NCBI RefSeq assembly: GCF_002837055.1
Contig: NZ_PDKP01000001.1
Location: 119,135-165,228 of the forward strand
Reading direction: 5' to 3'
DNA length: 46,094 nt
DNA from: Lactobacillus apis
Lineage (GTDB): Bacteria; Bacillota; Bacilli; Lactobacillales; Lactobacillaceae
Under the pieces are notes generated by a model. That model worked only from the letters and a program-made list of their open reading frames with translations, did no database searches and was not told the DNA's origin. Numbering within the stretch: the first letter of the stretch is position 1; the number at the start of each line of letters is the position of its first letter. Both the position numbers and the translations under genes were made by a program. Positions 33,656 to 43,367 of this stretch are shown one piece after another.

Positions 33656-34831
33656 ATGGTAGAAGAAAGTCCAATGGTTGAATTCAAAGATGTGACGAAG
33701 ATTTACTCCAAGTCGAAGCAACCAGCAGTGGAGCACATTAGCTTTAAAATAAATAAGGGTGAATTTTGCTGTTTAATCGGTACCTCCGGCTCAGGTAAAA
33801 CGACGTTAATGAGAATGATTAACCGGATGAATAGCGTAACTAAGGGACAAGTCTTGGTTAACGGCAAGGATGTAAAGAAGTTTAACTTAGTTAACTTACG
33901 TCGAAAGATTGGTTATGTAATTCAAAATAATGGCTTAATGCCGCATATGACAATTCGTGAAAATATCGTTCTGGTGCCCAAACTTTTAAAATGGCCAAAA
34001 GAAAAGCTCAATGAAGAAGCAGAGCGTTTAATCAAAATGGCTGAATTACCCGAATCTTATTTAGACCGTTATCCAGCTGAACTTTCTGGAGGACAACAGC
34101 AACGGATTGGTGTAGTGCGGGCTTTGGCTGCAGATCAAAATTTGATTTTAATGGATGAGCCTTTTGGTGCACTCGATCCAATTACACGGGAGAGCTTACA
34201 GAACTTAGTGCAAAATTTACAAATGCAGTTAGGCAAAACGATTGTTTTTGTAACACATGATATGGATGAAGCATTAAAGCTTGCCACTAAGATTGTCGTT
34301 TTGCATGATGGCAAGTTAATTCAGGTAGGAAGTCCGGAAGAAATTTTGCATCATCCTGCAAACAAATTTGTTGAGAGCTTGATTGGTGAGGAGCGACTTT
34401 CTGAAGCAAAATATGAAACTGTTAAGGTTAAAAATGTGATGACAGCACCCGTAAAAATTAATTTGGGTGCTTCTTTGAATGATGCGTTAGCTATGATGAA
34501 GGAACGTCACGTTGATACTCTGCTTGTAATTGATGATGATAATCATTTGAAAGGTTACATTTCGATTGCTGACTTACAAAGAAAATATCCTCATGTTAGT
34601 TCAGTTAGTGATATTATGTTGCCAATTAATGCTACCGTTGGGCCTGAAGAATATTTACGTGATAATTTCAGCAGAATTTTAAGCCGCAACGGTCAATATA
34701 TTCCTGTCGTTGACGCAGAGAGAAAGCTAATTGGAGTAGTTACTCGAGCTAGTTTAGTTAATGTTGTCTATGAAAAAATTTGGGGAGAAAAGAAACCTGC
34801 AACAGAAGAGTTAGAAAAGAAGGCGAATTAG
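33656..34831 (+). CDS. opuCA: glycine betaine/carnitine/choline ABC transporter, ATP-binding protein
   Basis: ATPase of an OpuC/OpuB-type importer for compatible solutes used in osmotic protection. The 392 residues contain Walker [10 protein letters not shown] (42-50), the Q-loop NNGLMPHMT, the signature [10 protein letters not shown], and Walker [14 protein letters not shown]. Two CBS domains lie at the C-terminus (from about 256, [16 protein letters not shown], and about 318, [10 protein letters not shown]). These regulate transport by ionic strength or cyclic di-AMP in relatives. The ATG at 33656 is 6 nt after AAGGAGA; an in-frame ATG at 33638 precedes that site. First gene of a four-gene operon with one base between it and the permease gene. 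Confidence 0.93.
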   Translation: MVEESPMVEFKDVTKIYSKSKQPAVEHISFKINKGEFCCLIGTSGSGKTTLMRMINRMNSVTKGQVLVNGKDVKKFNLVNLRRKIGYVIQNNGLMPHMTIRENIVLVPKLLKWPKEKLNEEAERLIKMAELPESYLDRYPAELSGGQQQRIGVVRALAADQNLILMDEPFGALDPITRESLQNLVQNLQMQLGKTIVFVTHDMDEALKLATKIVVLHDGKLIQVGSPEEILHHPANKFVESLIGEERLSEAKYETVKVKNVMTAPVKINLGASLNDALAMMKERHVDTLLVIDDDNHLKGYISIADLQRKYPHVSSVSDIMLPINATVGPEEYLRDNFSRILSRNGQYIPVVDAERKLIGVVTRASLVNVVYEKIWGEKKPATEELEKKAN

Positions 34832-34832
34832 T

Positions 34833-35456
34833 ATGTCTGCTTTCATTGCACAGCATGGTTCAGAGTTGCTTGAAAAAACTTGGCAACAAATTTATATTTC
34901 CGCAATTTCATTGTTTTTAGGAATCATAGTTGCGGTACCGATTAGTGTAATTTTGCTTAAATTTCCTAAGACTGCCAAAGACGTAATTGCACTTGCGAGT
35001 ATGTTGCAGACTATTCCAGCCCTAGCACTACTTGCAATGATGATTCCTTTCTTTGGCGTAGGACGTGTACCAGCAATTATCGCTTTATTTCTTTATAGTT
35101 TGATGCCAATAATGCGAAACACATACGTTGGCTTGACTGATGTAAATCCAGACACGATAGACTCAGCTCGCGGGCTGGGAATGACGAAAATGCAATTAAT
35201 TCTCAAGGTTGATATTCCCTTAGCAATGCCAGTAATTATGTCAGGCATTCGATTATCAGCTATTTATGTCATCGCTTGGGCTACTTTAGCTTCATATATC
35301 GGGGCAGGAGGATTAGGTGACTTTATCTTCAATGGCTTGAGTTTATATCAACCAGATTTAATTTTTGGTGGTACGATTCCAGTTATTATCTTGGCACTTT
35401 TGGCAGATTACTTATTAGGCCAGTTAGAGAAGAAACTTTCGCCAAAGGGAATATAA
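34833..35456 (+). CDS. opuCB: OpuC-type ABC transporter permease
   Basis: Membrane subunit of 207 residues with about five or six helices and the BPD_transp_1 signature near residues 110-130 ([31 protein letters not shown]), which contacts the ATPase. It belongs to the short OpuCB/OpuCD class. It starts one base after the opuCA stop and pairs with the second permease gene opuCD to form a heterodimeric channel. Confidence 0.92.
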   Translation: MSAFIAQHGSELLEKTWQQIYISAISLFLGIIVAVPISVILLKFPKTAKDVIALASMLQTIPALALLAMMIPFFGVGRVPAIIALFLYSLMPIMRNTYVGLTDVNPDTIDSARGLGMTKMQLILKVDIPLAMPVIMSGIRLSAIYVIAWATLASYIGAGGLGDFIFNGLSLYQPDLIFGGTIPVIILALLADYLLGQLEKKLSPKGI

Positions 35457-35469
35457 GGAGGCATGTCTA

Positions 35470-36405
35470 ATGAAAAAGCAATTTAAAAATATATTGTTGT
35501 TATTCATTTCAGTCTTACTTGTATTGACCAGCAGTGCTTGTGGCTTACCTGGTTTAGCGGATACTCAGGGGCAAAATGACGATATTAGGATTACGGCTCT
35601 AACGACTACTGAATCACAAATTGTGGCTAACATTGTTGCTCAATTGATTGAACATGAAACGAATTATAAAACTTCGATTATCAATAATTTAGGTTCAGCG
35701 CCAATGCAACACCAAGCTCTTTATCGGCATGATGCTGACATTCAAGCTGCGGCCTATGATGGTGGTGAGTTGACCGCCAATTTACTATTACCAGCAATTA
35801 AGGATTCAAAAAAGGCGAATGAAACAGTTAGGCGAGAAGTAAAGAAAAGATGGGATCAAACTTATCTGCCAACTTATGGTTTCGCAAACAACTATGCCTT
35901 TATGGTAAGAGCAAAAGATCAGAAAAAATATCATCTATATAATATTTCTGATCTGAAAAAGGTGAAGGACAAGTTTTCTTTCGGAGTTGCATCCGAATGG
36001 GTCAATGCTCCTGGTGTTGGTTATCCTGCCTTTCAGACAGCGTATGGCATTACCTTTTCAAAAGCACACCCAATGAATATCGGATTAGTATATTCAGCTT
36101 TGAAGAGTGGAAAGATGGATGTCATTTTAGGCTATTCAACTGATGGTCGGATTGATAGCTATAAATTACACTTACTAAAAGATGATAAGCACTTTTTCCC
36201 ACCATATAACTGCGGGATGTTGATTAATAACTATCTTTTACGTGAGCATCCAGATTTGAAGCCGCTTTTAAGTAGATTAGTAGGTAATATTAATGTCCAT
36301 GAAATTAGGGCAATGAATTATCAAGTGGATGATAAATTACTTGAGCCTGCTACTGTCGCTCATCAATTCTTGGTCAAGCACAATTACTTTAGGGGGCAAA
36401 AATAA
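35470..36405 (+). CDS. opuCC: OpuC-type substrate-binding lipoprotein
   Basis: Extracellular solute receptor of 311 residues. A lipoprotein signal peptide with basic start, hydrophobic core and lipobox LTSSAC predicts lipidation at Cys24. The mature part has the OpuAC domain with wording such as ITALTTTESQIVANIVAQLIEHE, KFSFGVASEWVNAPGVGYPAFQTAYGI and the aromatic-rich C-lobe. Quaternary amines are normally held by a tyrosine/tryptophan cage, but the exact ligand cannot be read. It overlaps opuCD by one base. Confidence 0.92.
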   Translation: MKKQFKNILLLFISVLLVLTSSACGLPGLADTQGQNDDIRITALTTTESQIVANIVAQLIEHETNYKTSIINNLGSAPMQHQALYRHDADIQAAAYDGGELTANLLLPAIKDSKKANETVRREVKKRWDQTYLPTYGFANNYAFMVRAKDQKKYHLYNISDLKKVKDKFSFGVASEWVNAPGVGYPAFQTAYGITFSKAHPMNIGLVYSALKSGKMDVILGYSTDGRIDSYKLHLLKDDKHFFPPYNCGMLINNYLLREHPDLKPLLSRLVGNINVHEIRAMNYQVDDKLLEPATVAHQFLVKHNYFRGQK

Positions 36406-37064
36406 TGTCAAAATTAGGTTTGTGGCAACAATTTATTTATTATTACCAGCACAATGGCAGTTACGTTTTGCAACAATTTAACCGTACGTTTTTAATTTCG
36501 ATTTATGGCGTACTGTTTGCTGCTGTAGTTGGAATTCCCATTGGAATTTTTATTTCTAGAAATGCACACTTAGGTAACTTTGTTGTAGAAATTGCCAACT
36601 TTATTCAAACTATTCCGTCACTTGCGTTGCTTTCAATAATTATGATTGCGATGGGACTAGGTGTAATGACAGTAATAGTGACGGTAACGCTCTATTCTTT
36701 ATTGCCAATTATTAAAAATACATATACTGGAATGAAGAGTGTTGATAAAAATGTCATTGACTCAGGTAAAGGGATGGGTATGACTAAATGGCAGTTGCTC
36801 TATCTGGTGCGACTTCCGTTATCAATGTCAGTAATTATTGCCGGATTAAAAAATGCTCTCGTGATTGCAATTGGAATCACATCAATTGGTTCTTTTGTTG
36901 GTGCAGGAGGATTAGGCGATATAATTATCCGTGGTACCAATGCAACTAATGGTAGTGCAATTATTTTAGCAGGTGCATTGCCAACCGCGTTAATGGCAAT
37001 TTTGGCAGATTTACTTCTGAACTTTTTACAAAAATGGTTGCAACCAAAAGGGCTAAGAAATTAA
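36405..37064 (+). CDS. opuCD: OpuC-type ABC transporter permease, second subunit
   Basis: Second membrane subunit, 219 residues, with about six helices and the EAA-type loop SGKGMGMTKWQLLYLVRLPLSMSVIIAGLKNA. The C-terminal GAGGLGDIIIRG region is shared with opuCB, showing the two permeases are paralogues. It is translationally coupled to opuCC. No convincing terminator follows before the recA promoter 100 bp downstream. Confidence 0.92.
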   Translation: MSKLGLWQQFIYYYQHNGSYVLQQFNRTFLISIYGVLFAAVVGIPIGIFISRNAHLGNFVVEIANFIQTIPSLALLSIIMIAMGLGVMTVIVTVTLYSLLPIIKNTYTGMKSVDKNVIDSGKGMGMTKWQLLYLVRLPLSMSVIIAGLKNALVIAIGITSIGSFVGAGGLGDIIIRGTNATNGSAIILAGALPTALMAILADLLLNFLQKWLQPKGLRN

Positions 37065-37118
37065 ATTGCAAAAAATTATTGTTAGTTCTAGCGTACTTAT
37101 TAGTAAGAAAGTAATTTT

Positions 37119-37132
37119 AAAACATTTGTTCG
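37119..37132 (+). promoter_or_regulatory. LexA (DinR) box-like site at recA
   Basis: AAAACATTTGTTCG matches 11 of 14 positions of the Gram-positive SOS box CGAACATATGTTCG, with the right half best. It ends 7 bp before the recA -35, a position expected for LexA repression. Confidence 0.6.
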
Positions 37133-37139
37133 CTTTTTC

Positions 37140-37169
37140 TTGCAAATATACACTAAATCAAAGTATAAT
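37140..37169 (+). promoter_or_regulatory. recA promoter
   Basis: TTGCAA (37140-37145), 18-bp spacer, TATAAT (37164-37169), about 48 bp before the recA start. Confidence 0.75.
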
Positions 37170-37216
37170 TAGTAAGTACTAAATTGAGGACTAGATACTA
37201 GAGGAGGAAAAAATTC

Positions 37217-38329
37217 TTGGCCAAAGATGAAAAGCAGGCTGCATTGGAAAATGCGCTGAAAAAAATCGAAAAGAATTTTGGTAAAGGTGCCGTTATGCGC
37301 ATGGGCGACAAGGCGGATACCAAAATTTCAACCGTTCCATCCGGCTCGCTTGCATTAGATGCAGCTCTTGGGGTTGGCGGCTATCCGCGAGGCAGAATTG
37401 TTGAAATTTATGGACCTGAATCTTCAGGTAAAACTACGGTTGCTTTGCACGCTGTAGCTGAAGTGCAAAAGCGTGGCGGAACGGCTGCGTATATTGATGC
37501 GGAAAACGCAATGGATCCAGCATATGCGGAAGCTTTAGGTGTTGATGTTGACTCACTTATCCTATCCCAGCCAAATACTGGTGAAGAAGGTTTGCAAATT
37601 GCGGACACACTGATTACTAGTGGTGCAATTGACATTTTAATTGTTGACTCTGTAGCTGCCTTAGTACCTCAAGCAGAAATTGATGGCGAGATGGGTGACA
37701 GTCACGTTGGTTTGCAGGCTCGTTTGATGAGTCAGGCCTTGCGTAAACTGTCAGGAAACATTAATAAGACAAAAACGATTGCGATTTTTATTAATCAGAT
37801 TCGTGAAAAAGTCGGTATTATGTTTGGTAATCCAGAAACCACCCCTGGTGGCCGTGCCCTTAAGTTCTATTCTACGATTAGACTAGAGATTAGAAGAGCA
37901 GAAAAAATCAAGCAAACTGGTGGCGAAATTACTGGTAACCGAGTAAAAATTAAAGTGGTTAAAAACAAGGTTGCACCGCCATTCAAAGTTGCTGAAGTTG
38001 ATATGATGTACGGCAAGGGTATTTCACAAAGTGGTGAATTACTTGATATGGCTGCCGATAAAGATATTGTTGCTAAAGCGGGTTCTTGGTATTCATATAA
38101 CGATGAAAGAATTGGTCAAGGGCGTGAAAATGCCAAGGCATATCTTGAAGACCATCCTGATATTTATGATGAAGTTCAACAGAAGGTAAGGCAGGCTTAT
38201 GGAATTGATGAAGAATCAATTGCTGAGCGTGAAGACCCAGAAAAAGTTAAAAGTAAAAAGGCTAAAGAAGCTGAAAATGCTGAAAAGGAGGTTTCCGAAA
38301 AAAAGGAAACCGACAACAAAAGTAACTAA
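37217..38329 (+). CDS. recA: recombinase RecA
   Basis: Central homologous-recombination ATPase that also triggers LexA self-cleavage. The 370 residues show Walker A GPESSGKT (66-73), [20 protein letters not shown], the Walker B region [12 protein letters not shown], loop motifs [19 protein letters not shown] and [21 protein letters not shown] Lys/Glu-rich C-terminal tail (about 335-370) resembles other lactobacilli. The start is TTG at 37217, preceded by GGAGGAAA; no closer ATG fits the conserved N-terminus. Upstream lie a sigma-A promoter and a LexA-box-like site. A terminator follows. Confidence 0.98.
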   Translation: MAKDEKQAALENALKKIEKNFGKGAVMRMGDKADTKISTVPSGSLALDAALGVGGYPRGRIVEIYGPESSGKTTVALHAVAEVQKRGGTAAYIDAENAMDPAYAEALGVDVDSLILSQPNTGEEGLQIADTLITSGAIDILIVDSVAALVPQAEIDGEMGDSHVGLQARLMSQALRKLSGNINKTKTIAIFINQIREKVGIMFGNPETTPGGRALKFYSTIRLEIRRAEKIKQTGGEITGNRVKIKVVKNKVAPPFKVAEVDMMYGKGISQSGELLDMAADKDIVAKAGSWYSYNDERIGQGRENAKAYLEDHPDIYDEVQQKVRQAYGIDEESIAEREDPEKVKSKKAKEAENAEKEVSEKKETDNKSN

Positions 38330-38342
38330 AGTTGAGGAGATT

Positions 38343-38377
38343 AACCTTGATCTATAATTTAGATCAAGGTTTTTTTC
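38343..38377 (+). terminator. terminator after recA
   Basis: Perfect 12-bp stem AACCTTGATCTA/TAGATCAAGGTT with a 5-nt loop, then T-run. Confidence 0.88.
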
Positions 38378-38384
38378 TACTTGT

Positions 38385-38413
38385 TTGACATCGTTCTCGC
38401 GGTTCATTATTAT
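38385..38413 (+). promoter_or_regulatory. rny promoter
   Basis: TTGACA (38385-38390), 17-bp spacer, TATTAT (38408-38413), 46 bp before the rny ATG. A near-consensus sigma-A promoter. Confidence 0.8.
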
Positions 38414-38459
38414 TAATTATGTGTAAATAATCTAAAAACAAAAAAAGGCGATAGTAATC

Positions 38460-40091
38460 ATGACAAATACAATATTGATTCCCGTCGCGGTTGCTATTAT
38501 TTCAATTTTAGTTGGTACAGTCATTGGCTATGCCGTTCGAAAGGACATTTGGGAGAAAAAAGTCCAAAATGCGCAAAGTGATGCTGACCATATTTTAACC
38601 GAAGCAAAAGCACAAGTAGATGCTGCAAAGGCTGAAGTCAACGCACAAAAGCAGGCAGCAGATGCTATTAAGCAAAGTGCACAAAATACCAAAAAAGAGA
38701 AAATTCTTGAAGCTCAAGAACAGATTCAAGAATATCGACAAAAAGTTGAAGATGAGCTAAACACAAAGCGTGATGCAATTGCACGTGATGATAATCGCTT
38801 AAAACAACGAGAAGATACACTCAATCACAAGAATTCTTTGTTGATCGAAAAAGAGGATGGACTGACCGAGAAGGAAAACCAATTAGTAAAACAAAAAGCT
38901 GATTTAGATGAAAAAATTAAAAAAGCTGATGAATTAGTACAGCAAAGCCAAGATAAGCTCTATGAAGTAGCTCATTTGGATGAAGAACAGGGTAAAAAGA
39001 TGGTTCTTAGTCAACTATCTGATGAGCTAGTTAAAGAACGCGCTGAAATGATTCAAAATAGTAATGAGGAAGTTAAGGCAAAAGCTGATCACTATGCTCA
39101 TAAAATCATTATTGATGCCATTCAGAATAGTTCAGCTGATACTGTAGCTGAGACTACAGTATCGGTTGTTGATTTGCCTAATGAAGAAATGAAAGGACGA
39201 ATTATTGGCCGTGAAGGTAGAAATATTCGTTCTTTTGAAGCCCTTACTGGTGTCGATTTAATCATTGATGATACTCCAAAAGTAGTTACACTAAGTGGTT
39301 TTGACGCAATTAGACGTGAAATTGCAAAACGAGCAATGGAACGCTTAATTAAAGATGGACGGATTCATCCTGCTAGAATCGAAGAAATGGTTGATAAGGC
39401 TCGTAAAGAGGTCAACGACGATATTTATGAAGCAGGTGAAAGTGCCCTAATGGAATTAGGAATTCACAAAATGAATCCTGAATTGGTTAAAACATTAGGT
39501 CGACTCAAGTATCGGACATCATATGGACAAAATGTTTTAGGTCACTCGATTGAAGTGGCAAAATTAGCTGGCACAATGGCGGCTGAACTAGGTTTAAATG
39601 AAAAATTAGCGGTTCGCGCGGGATTATTACACGATGTAGGAAAAGCCATCGATCATGATATTGAAGGCTCACACGTAGAAATAGGTGTGGAATTAACAAG
39701 GAAATATCATGAACCAGATGTAGTAGTTAATGCAATTGCTGCTCATCACGGGGATGTACCGAAGACTTCGTTTATTGCTGAACTAGTAGTAGCAGCAGAC
39801 ACGATTTCTTCTGCAAGACCAGGAGCAAGAAGTGAAAGTTTAGAAAACTATATTAGACGGTTAACTGAACTAGAACAAATTGCCAATCGGTATGACGGAG
39901 TTAAACAGGCTTATGCCATTCAAGCAGGACGTGAAGTTCGCGTAATGGTAGAGCCAGACAAGATCTCAGATGATCGCATCACTGTTTTAGCACGTGATAT
40001 TCGAAACCAAGTTGAAAAAGAGCTTGATTACCCGGGTAATATTAAGATTACGGTCATTCGTGAAAAAAGGGTAGTTGCAGTTGCAAAATAA
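38460..40091 (+). CDS. rny: ribonuclease Y
   Basis: Membrane-anchored endoribonuclease that initiates decay of many mRNAs in Firmicutes. The 543 residues show an N-terminal transmembrane helix (about 4-24) and a long Lys/Glu/Gln-rich coiled coil (about 30-205). A KH domain follows ([30 protein letters not shown]), then an HD domain with the metal-binding pair in [11 protein letters not shown] (around residue 391), and a C-terminal region ending EKRVVAVAK. The ATG at 38460 is preceded by AAAAAAGGCG. It has its own promoter and terminator. Confidence 0.97.
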   Translation: MTNTILIPVAVAIISILVGTVIGYAVRKDIWEKKVQNAQSDADHILTEAKAQVDAAKAEVNAQKQAADAIKQSAQNTKKEKILEAQEQIQEYRQKVEDELNTKRDAIARDDNRLKQREDTLNHKNSLLIEKEDGLTEKENQLVKQKADLDEKIKKADELVQQSQDKLYEVAHLDEEQGKKMVLSQLSDELVKERAEMIQNSNEEVKAKADHYAHKIIIDAIQNSSADTVAETTVSVVDLPNEEMKGRIIGREGRNIRSFEALTGVDLIIDDTPKVVTLSGFDAIRREIAKRAMERLIKDGRIHPARIEEMVDKARKEVNDDIYEAGESALMELGIHKMNPELVKTLGRLKYRTSYGQNVLGHSIEVAKLAGTMAAELGLNEKLAVRAGLLHDVGKAIDHDIEGSHVEIGVELTRKYHEPDVVVNAIAAHHGDVPKTSFIAELVVAADTISSARPGARSESLENYIRRLTELEQIANRYDGVKQAYAIQAGREVRVMVEPDKISDDRITVLARDIRNQVEKELDYPGNIKITVIREKRVVAVAK

Positions 40092-40120
40092 AAGGGTTGA
40101 ATGAAAATTCAACCTTTTTT
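40092..40120 (+). terminator. terminator after rny
   Basis: Stem AAAGGGTTGAAT/ATTCAACCTTTT with a 4-nt loop (GAAA) and a T-run, starting just past the rny stop codon. Confidence 0.85.
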
Positions 40121-40142
40121 GATTATGAAATATAGGCCTAAT

Positions 40143-40171
40143 TTGTACATTTTTCGCCAAGTCGGTATAAT
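40143..40171 (+). promoter_or_regulatory. tagO promoter
   Basis: TTGTAC (40143-40148), 17-bp spacer, TATAAT (40166-40171), 31 bp before the start codon. Confidence 0.7.
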
Positions 40172-40202
40172 TAAGAGAATTAATTTATGAAAGTAGCCGA
40201 TT

Positions 40203-41360
40203 ATGTTTAAAATTATCGTTGAACTGTTTTTCTTAGTGATCATTCAAGCTGCAATCACACCTTTTATTAGAAGATTAGCCTTTGTTTTAGGGGCAGTGGA
40301 CATCCCTAACAAAAGACGGGTAAACAAGAAGCCAATGCCGACTCTAGGTGGCTTGGGTATTTTTGTTACTTTTAATATTGGGGTTTTTATTCTCTTGCGT
40401 GAGCAATTTCCTACTCATGAAGCTTTTAGTGTCCTTCTTGGGTCAAGTGTGATTGTTCTAACCGGAATTATTGATGATATTATGGAACTTAAGCCAAGAC
40501 AAAAAATGTTTGGTATTTTCATTGGTTCATTGGTAATTTACTTTTTAGCTGGAATAAAGATGAGCGTACTAAATCTGCCATTTTTAAATAAGCAAATAAA
40601 TCTAGGCTGGTGGAGCTTACCAATAACAATTTTTTGGATTTTAGCATTGACTAATGCTGTCGACTTAATTGATGGCCTTGACGGCTTAGCCGATGGTGTA
40701 TCAATGATATCATTGACAACAATGGGAATAGTTGGCTATTTCTTCTTACATACAGGTCAGCTATACATTCCAATTAGTTGTTTTATGTTAGCTGCATGTC
40801 TTTTGGGATTTTTACCGTATAATTTTCATCCTGCAAAAATGTTTTTAGGCGACACAGGGGCACTCTATATTGGTTTCATGATTGCGGTATTTTCGCTTAA
40901 AGGGTTGAAAAATGTAACTTTTATTTCAATGCTAGTACCAGTTACAATTTTGGGTGTGCCAATCACTGATACAATTTATGCGATGATTAGGCGTAAGCTT
41001 AATAATCAACCTGTTTCACAGGCAGATAAGCACCATTTGCATCACCAGCTAATGAAGATGGGGCTAACTCACCGGCAAGCAGTTTTAGCAATATATGGAA
41101 TTTCACTGATTTTTTCATTTATTTCATTGCTTTTCTTACTTTCACCGGTGTGGGGCCTATGGTTACTCATTGCAGGGTTAGCCGTAGCACTAGAGTTATT
41201 TGTTGAATCAATTGGCTTATTGGGTGAAAAATACAAACCCCTTTTAAGTTTGATACAAAAAATAATCAATTCACGTAGTAAGAAAGATCCAACGGTCGAA
41301 GTCTGGCATTTAGGTCAAGAAAAACCAGAGCAATTAAAAAGCAAACATAAAAAGGACTAG
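40203..41360 (+). CDS. tagO: undecaprenyl-phosphate N-acetylaminosugar-1-phosphate transferase (TagO/WecA family)
   Basis: Polytopic membrane enzyme that loads GlcNAc-1-phosphate onto undecaprenyl phosphate, the first step of wall teichoic acid and some wall polysaccharides. The 385 residues have about ten or eleven helices. Conserved Asp motifs are GIIDD (88-92) and NAVDLIDGLDGLADG (151-165), with FLGDTGALYIGF and the histidine loop ADKHHLHHQLMKMG; the last is diagnostic of the WecA/TagO branch rather than MraY. The ATG at 40203 has only a weak ribosome binding site. The lipid carrier it uses derives from the mevalonate genes at the left edge. A terminator shared with yigZ follows. Confidence 0.92.
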   Translation: MFKIIVELFFLVIIQAAITPFIRRLAFVLGAVDIPNKRRVNKKPMPTLGGLGIFVTFNIGVFILLREQFPTHEAFSVLLGSSVIVLTGIIDDIMELKPRQKMFGIFIGSLVIYFLAGIKMSVLNLPFLNKQINLGWWSLPITIFWILALTNAVDLIDGLDGLADGVSMISLTTMGIVGYFFLHTGQLYIPISCFMLAACLLGFLPYNFHPAKMFLGDTGALYIGFMIAVFSLKGLKNVTFISMLVPVTILGVPITDTIYAMIRRKLNNQPVSQADKHHLHHQLMKMGLTHRQAVLAIYGISLIFSFISLLFLLSPVWGLWLLIAGLAVALELFVESIGLLGEKYKPLLSLIQKIINSRSKKDPTVEVWHLGQEKPEQLKSKHKKD

Positions 41361-41376
41361 GTACTAGTCCTTTTTA
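41349..41376. terminator. bidirectional terminator between tagO and yigZ
   Basis: Stem AAAAGGACTAG/CTAGTCCTTTT with a 3-nt loop, flanked by A and T runs. It overlaps the last codons of tagO and the yigZ stop. Confidence 0.82.
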
Positions 41377-42036
41377 TTTGTCATGATAATTATGATCGGT
41401 AATTGGAATTTCATTATAGCGTTTATCACCTGGCGTAAACTCGATTTGACCGCTCATAAGGTTGGTGAGCTTTTTTTCAAGCTCTTGCTGCTCATCTTCA
41501 TCGATAAAAATGCTAATGACAACATCGACCCCATAGGTAACTTTTTCAATCCAAATGTTTTCTTCTTTTAGAAAATGGTTTACTTCATCAAACCGATTAT
41601 ATGCAACGTGAAAAGAAAGCTCTTGTTGCAAGACACGCTTAACAACGCCGATTGCTTCAGCTCCTTCGGTAACGCTATTAGAATATGCCCGAATTAATCC
41701 ACCAGCACCAAGTTTAGTCCCACCAAAGTAGCGCGTAACTACAGCAGTAACATTTTTTAAATTCATCAGTTGTAGGGCTTTTAGCTCAGGAACACCAGCG
41801 GTTCCAGAAGGTTCACCATTATCGCTGGCTTTTACTTGCTCATCGTTTAATCCTATCGTATAAGCATAAGTGTTGTGAGTTGCATCACGGTATTTTCTTG
41901 TGGTTGCAGCGATTACTGCTTCAGCTTCAGCTACTGATTCGGTGCGAAAAAGACTTGCAATAAAGCGACTCTTTTTAATGACTACTTCGTTTGAACCATT
42001 TTCTTTAATTGTTAAATAATTTTCTTCTTTGACCAA
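41374..42036 (-). CDS. YigZ/IMPACT family protein
   Basis: UPF0029/IMPACT protein of 220 residues: N-terminal domain with KKSRFIASLFRTES, RKYRDATHNTYAYTIG, ASDNGEPSGTAGVPELKAL and VVTRYFGGTKLGAGGLIRAYSNS, then a ferredoxin-like C-terminal domain (DUF1949). Bacterial members are of uncertain function, with possible links to RNA or ribosome binding. The best start is TTG at 42036, 9 nt after AAAGGAGG on the minus strand. A longer frame to 42096 would overlap comFA and lacks a site. It is divergent from comFA with 47 bp between start codons; in many Firmicutes this gene also neighbours comFA. Confidence 0.88.
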   Translation of the reverse strand: MVKEENYLTIKENGSNEVVIKKSRFIASLFRTESVAEAEAVIAATTRKYRDATHNTYAYTIGLNDEQVKASDNGEPSGTAGVPELKALQLMNLKNVTAVVTRYFGGTKLGAGGLIRAYSNSVTEGAEAIGVVKRVLQQELSFHVAYNRFDEVNHFLKEENIWIEKVTYGVDVVISIFIDEDEQQELEKKLTNLMSGQIEFTPGDKRYNEIPITDHNYHDK

Positions 42037-42083
42037 AAAAGTTTGCCTCCTTTTGACGTATTTATTATTAGGAGGGCAGAGAA

Positions 42084-43367
42084 ATGGAAAATTCATCTTG
42101 CCTCGCTGGCCGCCAGTGGATTAGCAGTCAAGAGGATTTTAGCACAAATGAAGTTTTAACTAAAATTAGCGCAATTCAGCAAAGCCATTGCATGCGTTGC
42201 GGTGCAAGAGTTTATGCGAAGCTACCAAATGGCAAATTTTATTGCCGCGATTGTATTGAATTAGGACGCATAGTAGAAGGTGATTTACTTGTTCGTAACT
42301 TAGAGTTAGCTGAATTTTCAAGAATGAAGAATGGCGGTCTAACCTGGCATGGCAGTCTGACAAAACGCCAGTCAGCTGTTTCGTGCGAACTTGTCAAGAA
42401 CTTCAATCAAAGAGCAGATACGCTAGTTCATGCAGTCACTGGTGCTGGAAAAACAGAAATGCTCTTTGCGGCAATTGCGGAATGCATTGCGCAGGGAAAA
42501 AGAAGCTGCATTGCAACACCAAGAATAGATGTTGTTAATGAGCTGTACCCGAGATTTAAGGCAGCTTTTAATACAATAAAAATTGGCAAATATCATGGCA
42601 AAGAGCATCACGAACCCAGACTGGATCAACTAACCATTTGTACCACACATCAGCTCATGAAGTTTTATCATGCTTTTGATTTACTGGTAATCGATGAAGT
42701 GGACTCTTTCCCATATGTCGAAAATACGCAACTACATTTTGCCGCAAAGAATGCGGTGAAAGAAGATGGTGTAAGAATCTACTTAACGGCAACTCCAACA
42801 AATGATCTACTTGAAAAGGTTAAGGAAAAGCAGTTAAAGATTTTACGTCTTAACCGGCGGTTTCATGGTGGATTATTACCAGTGCCGCGAGCATTATTTT
42901 TTTACCGCCCATTTTTGCTCAAGCAAAAAATTAATCCTAGATTGTTAAAAGAAATTAACGCAGTTATTAAGAGCGGTCATCAATTACTGCTTTTTGTGCC
43001 AAGAATTGAACAGATTCCCATCTATGTGAGTGCATTAAAAAATGATGCTCAGTTTAGTAGTGTGATAGTTGAGGGCGTTCATGCCATGGATAAAAACAGA
43101 TTGGCAAAAGTGGAAAACTTTAGGCAGGGGAAGTCACAACTTCTTGTAACGACGACAATTTTGGAACGAGGAGTAACATTTAAGCACGTATGGGTAATTG
43201 TTGTGCAAGCTGATGATGAGATTTATACATCAGCTAGCCTTGTTCAAATTGCAGGGCGTGTCGGCCGGGCAAAAGATGATCCAGATGGACTTGTTTTATT
43301 TTGTTACCGCAAGTACACGCAAAATATTCGTAATGCACTTAAGCAAATTAGGGAGATGAATAAATGA
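42084..43367 (+). CDS. comFA: competence helicase ComFA
   Basis: DEAD-box-like ATPase that drives transport of single-stranded DNA into the cytosol in naturally competent bacteria. The 427 residues have the characteristic four-cysteine zinc finger (Cys36, Cys39, Cys54, Cys57), Walker A TGAGKTE (119-125), and the DEAD-equivalent DEVD (204-207). Helicase motifs follow: YLTATPT, TTTILERGVTFKHVWV and QIAGRVGRAKDDPDG. The ATG follows GGAGGG. The stop overlaps comFC by 4 bp (ATGA). All motifs are intact, so the gene is not decayed although transformability of these lactobacilli is not generally shown. Confidence 0.94.
   Translation: MENSSCLAGRQWISSQEDFSTNEVLTKISAIQQSHCMRCGARVYAKLPNGKFYCRDCIELGRIVEGDLLVRNLELAEFSRMKNGGLTWHGSLTKRQSAVSCELVKNFNQRADTLVHAVTGAGKTEMLFAAIAECIAQGKRSCIATPRIDVVNELYPRFKAAFNTIKIGKYHGKEHHEPRLDQLTICTTHQLMKFYHAFDLLVIDEVDSFPYVENTQLHFAAKNAVKEDGVRIYLTATPTNDLLEKVKEKQLKILRLNRRFHGGLLPVPRALFFYRPFLLKQKINPRLLKEINAVIKSGHQLLLFVPRIEQIPIYVSALKNDAQFSSVIVEGVHAMDKNRLAKVENFRQGKSQLLVTTTILERGVTFKHVWVIVVQADDEIYTSASLVQIAGRVGRAKDDPDGLVLFCYRKYTQNIRNALKQIREMNK

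Noticed and set aside
37065-37118. Possible terminator after the opuC operon (CTTATTAGTAAG)
   Set aside because: Only a 4-bp AT stem with no T-run; too weak to call.
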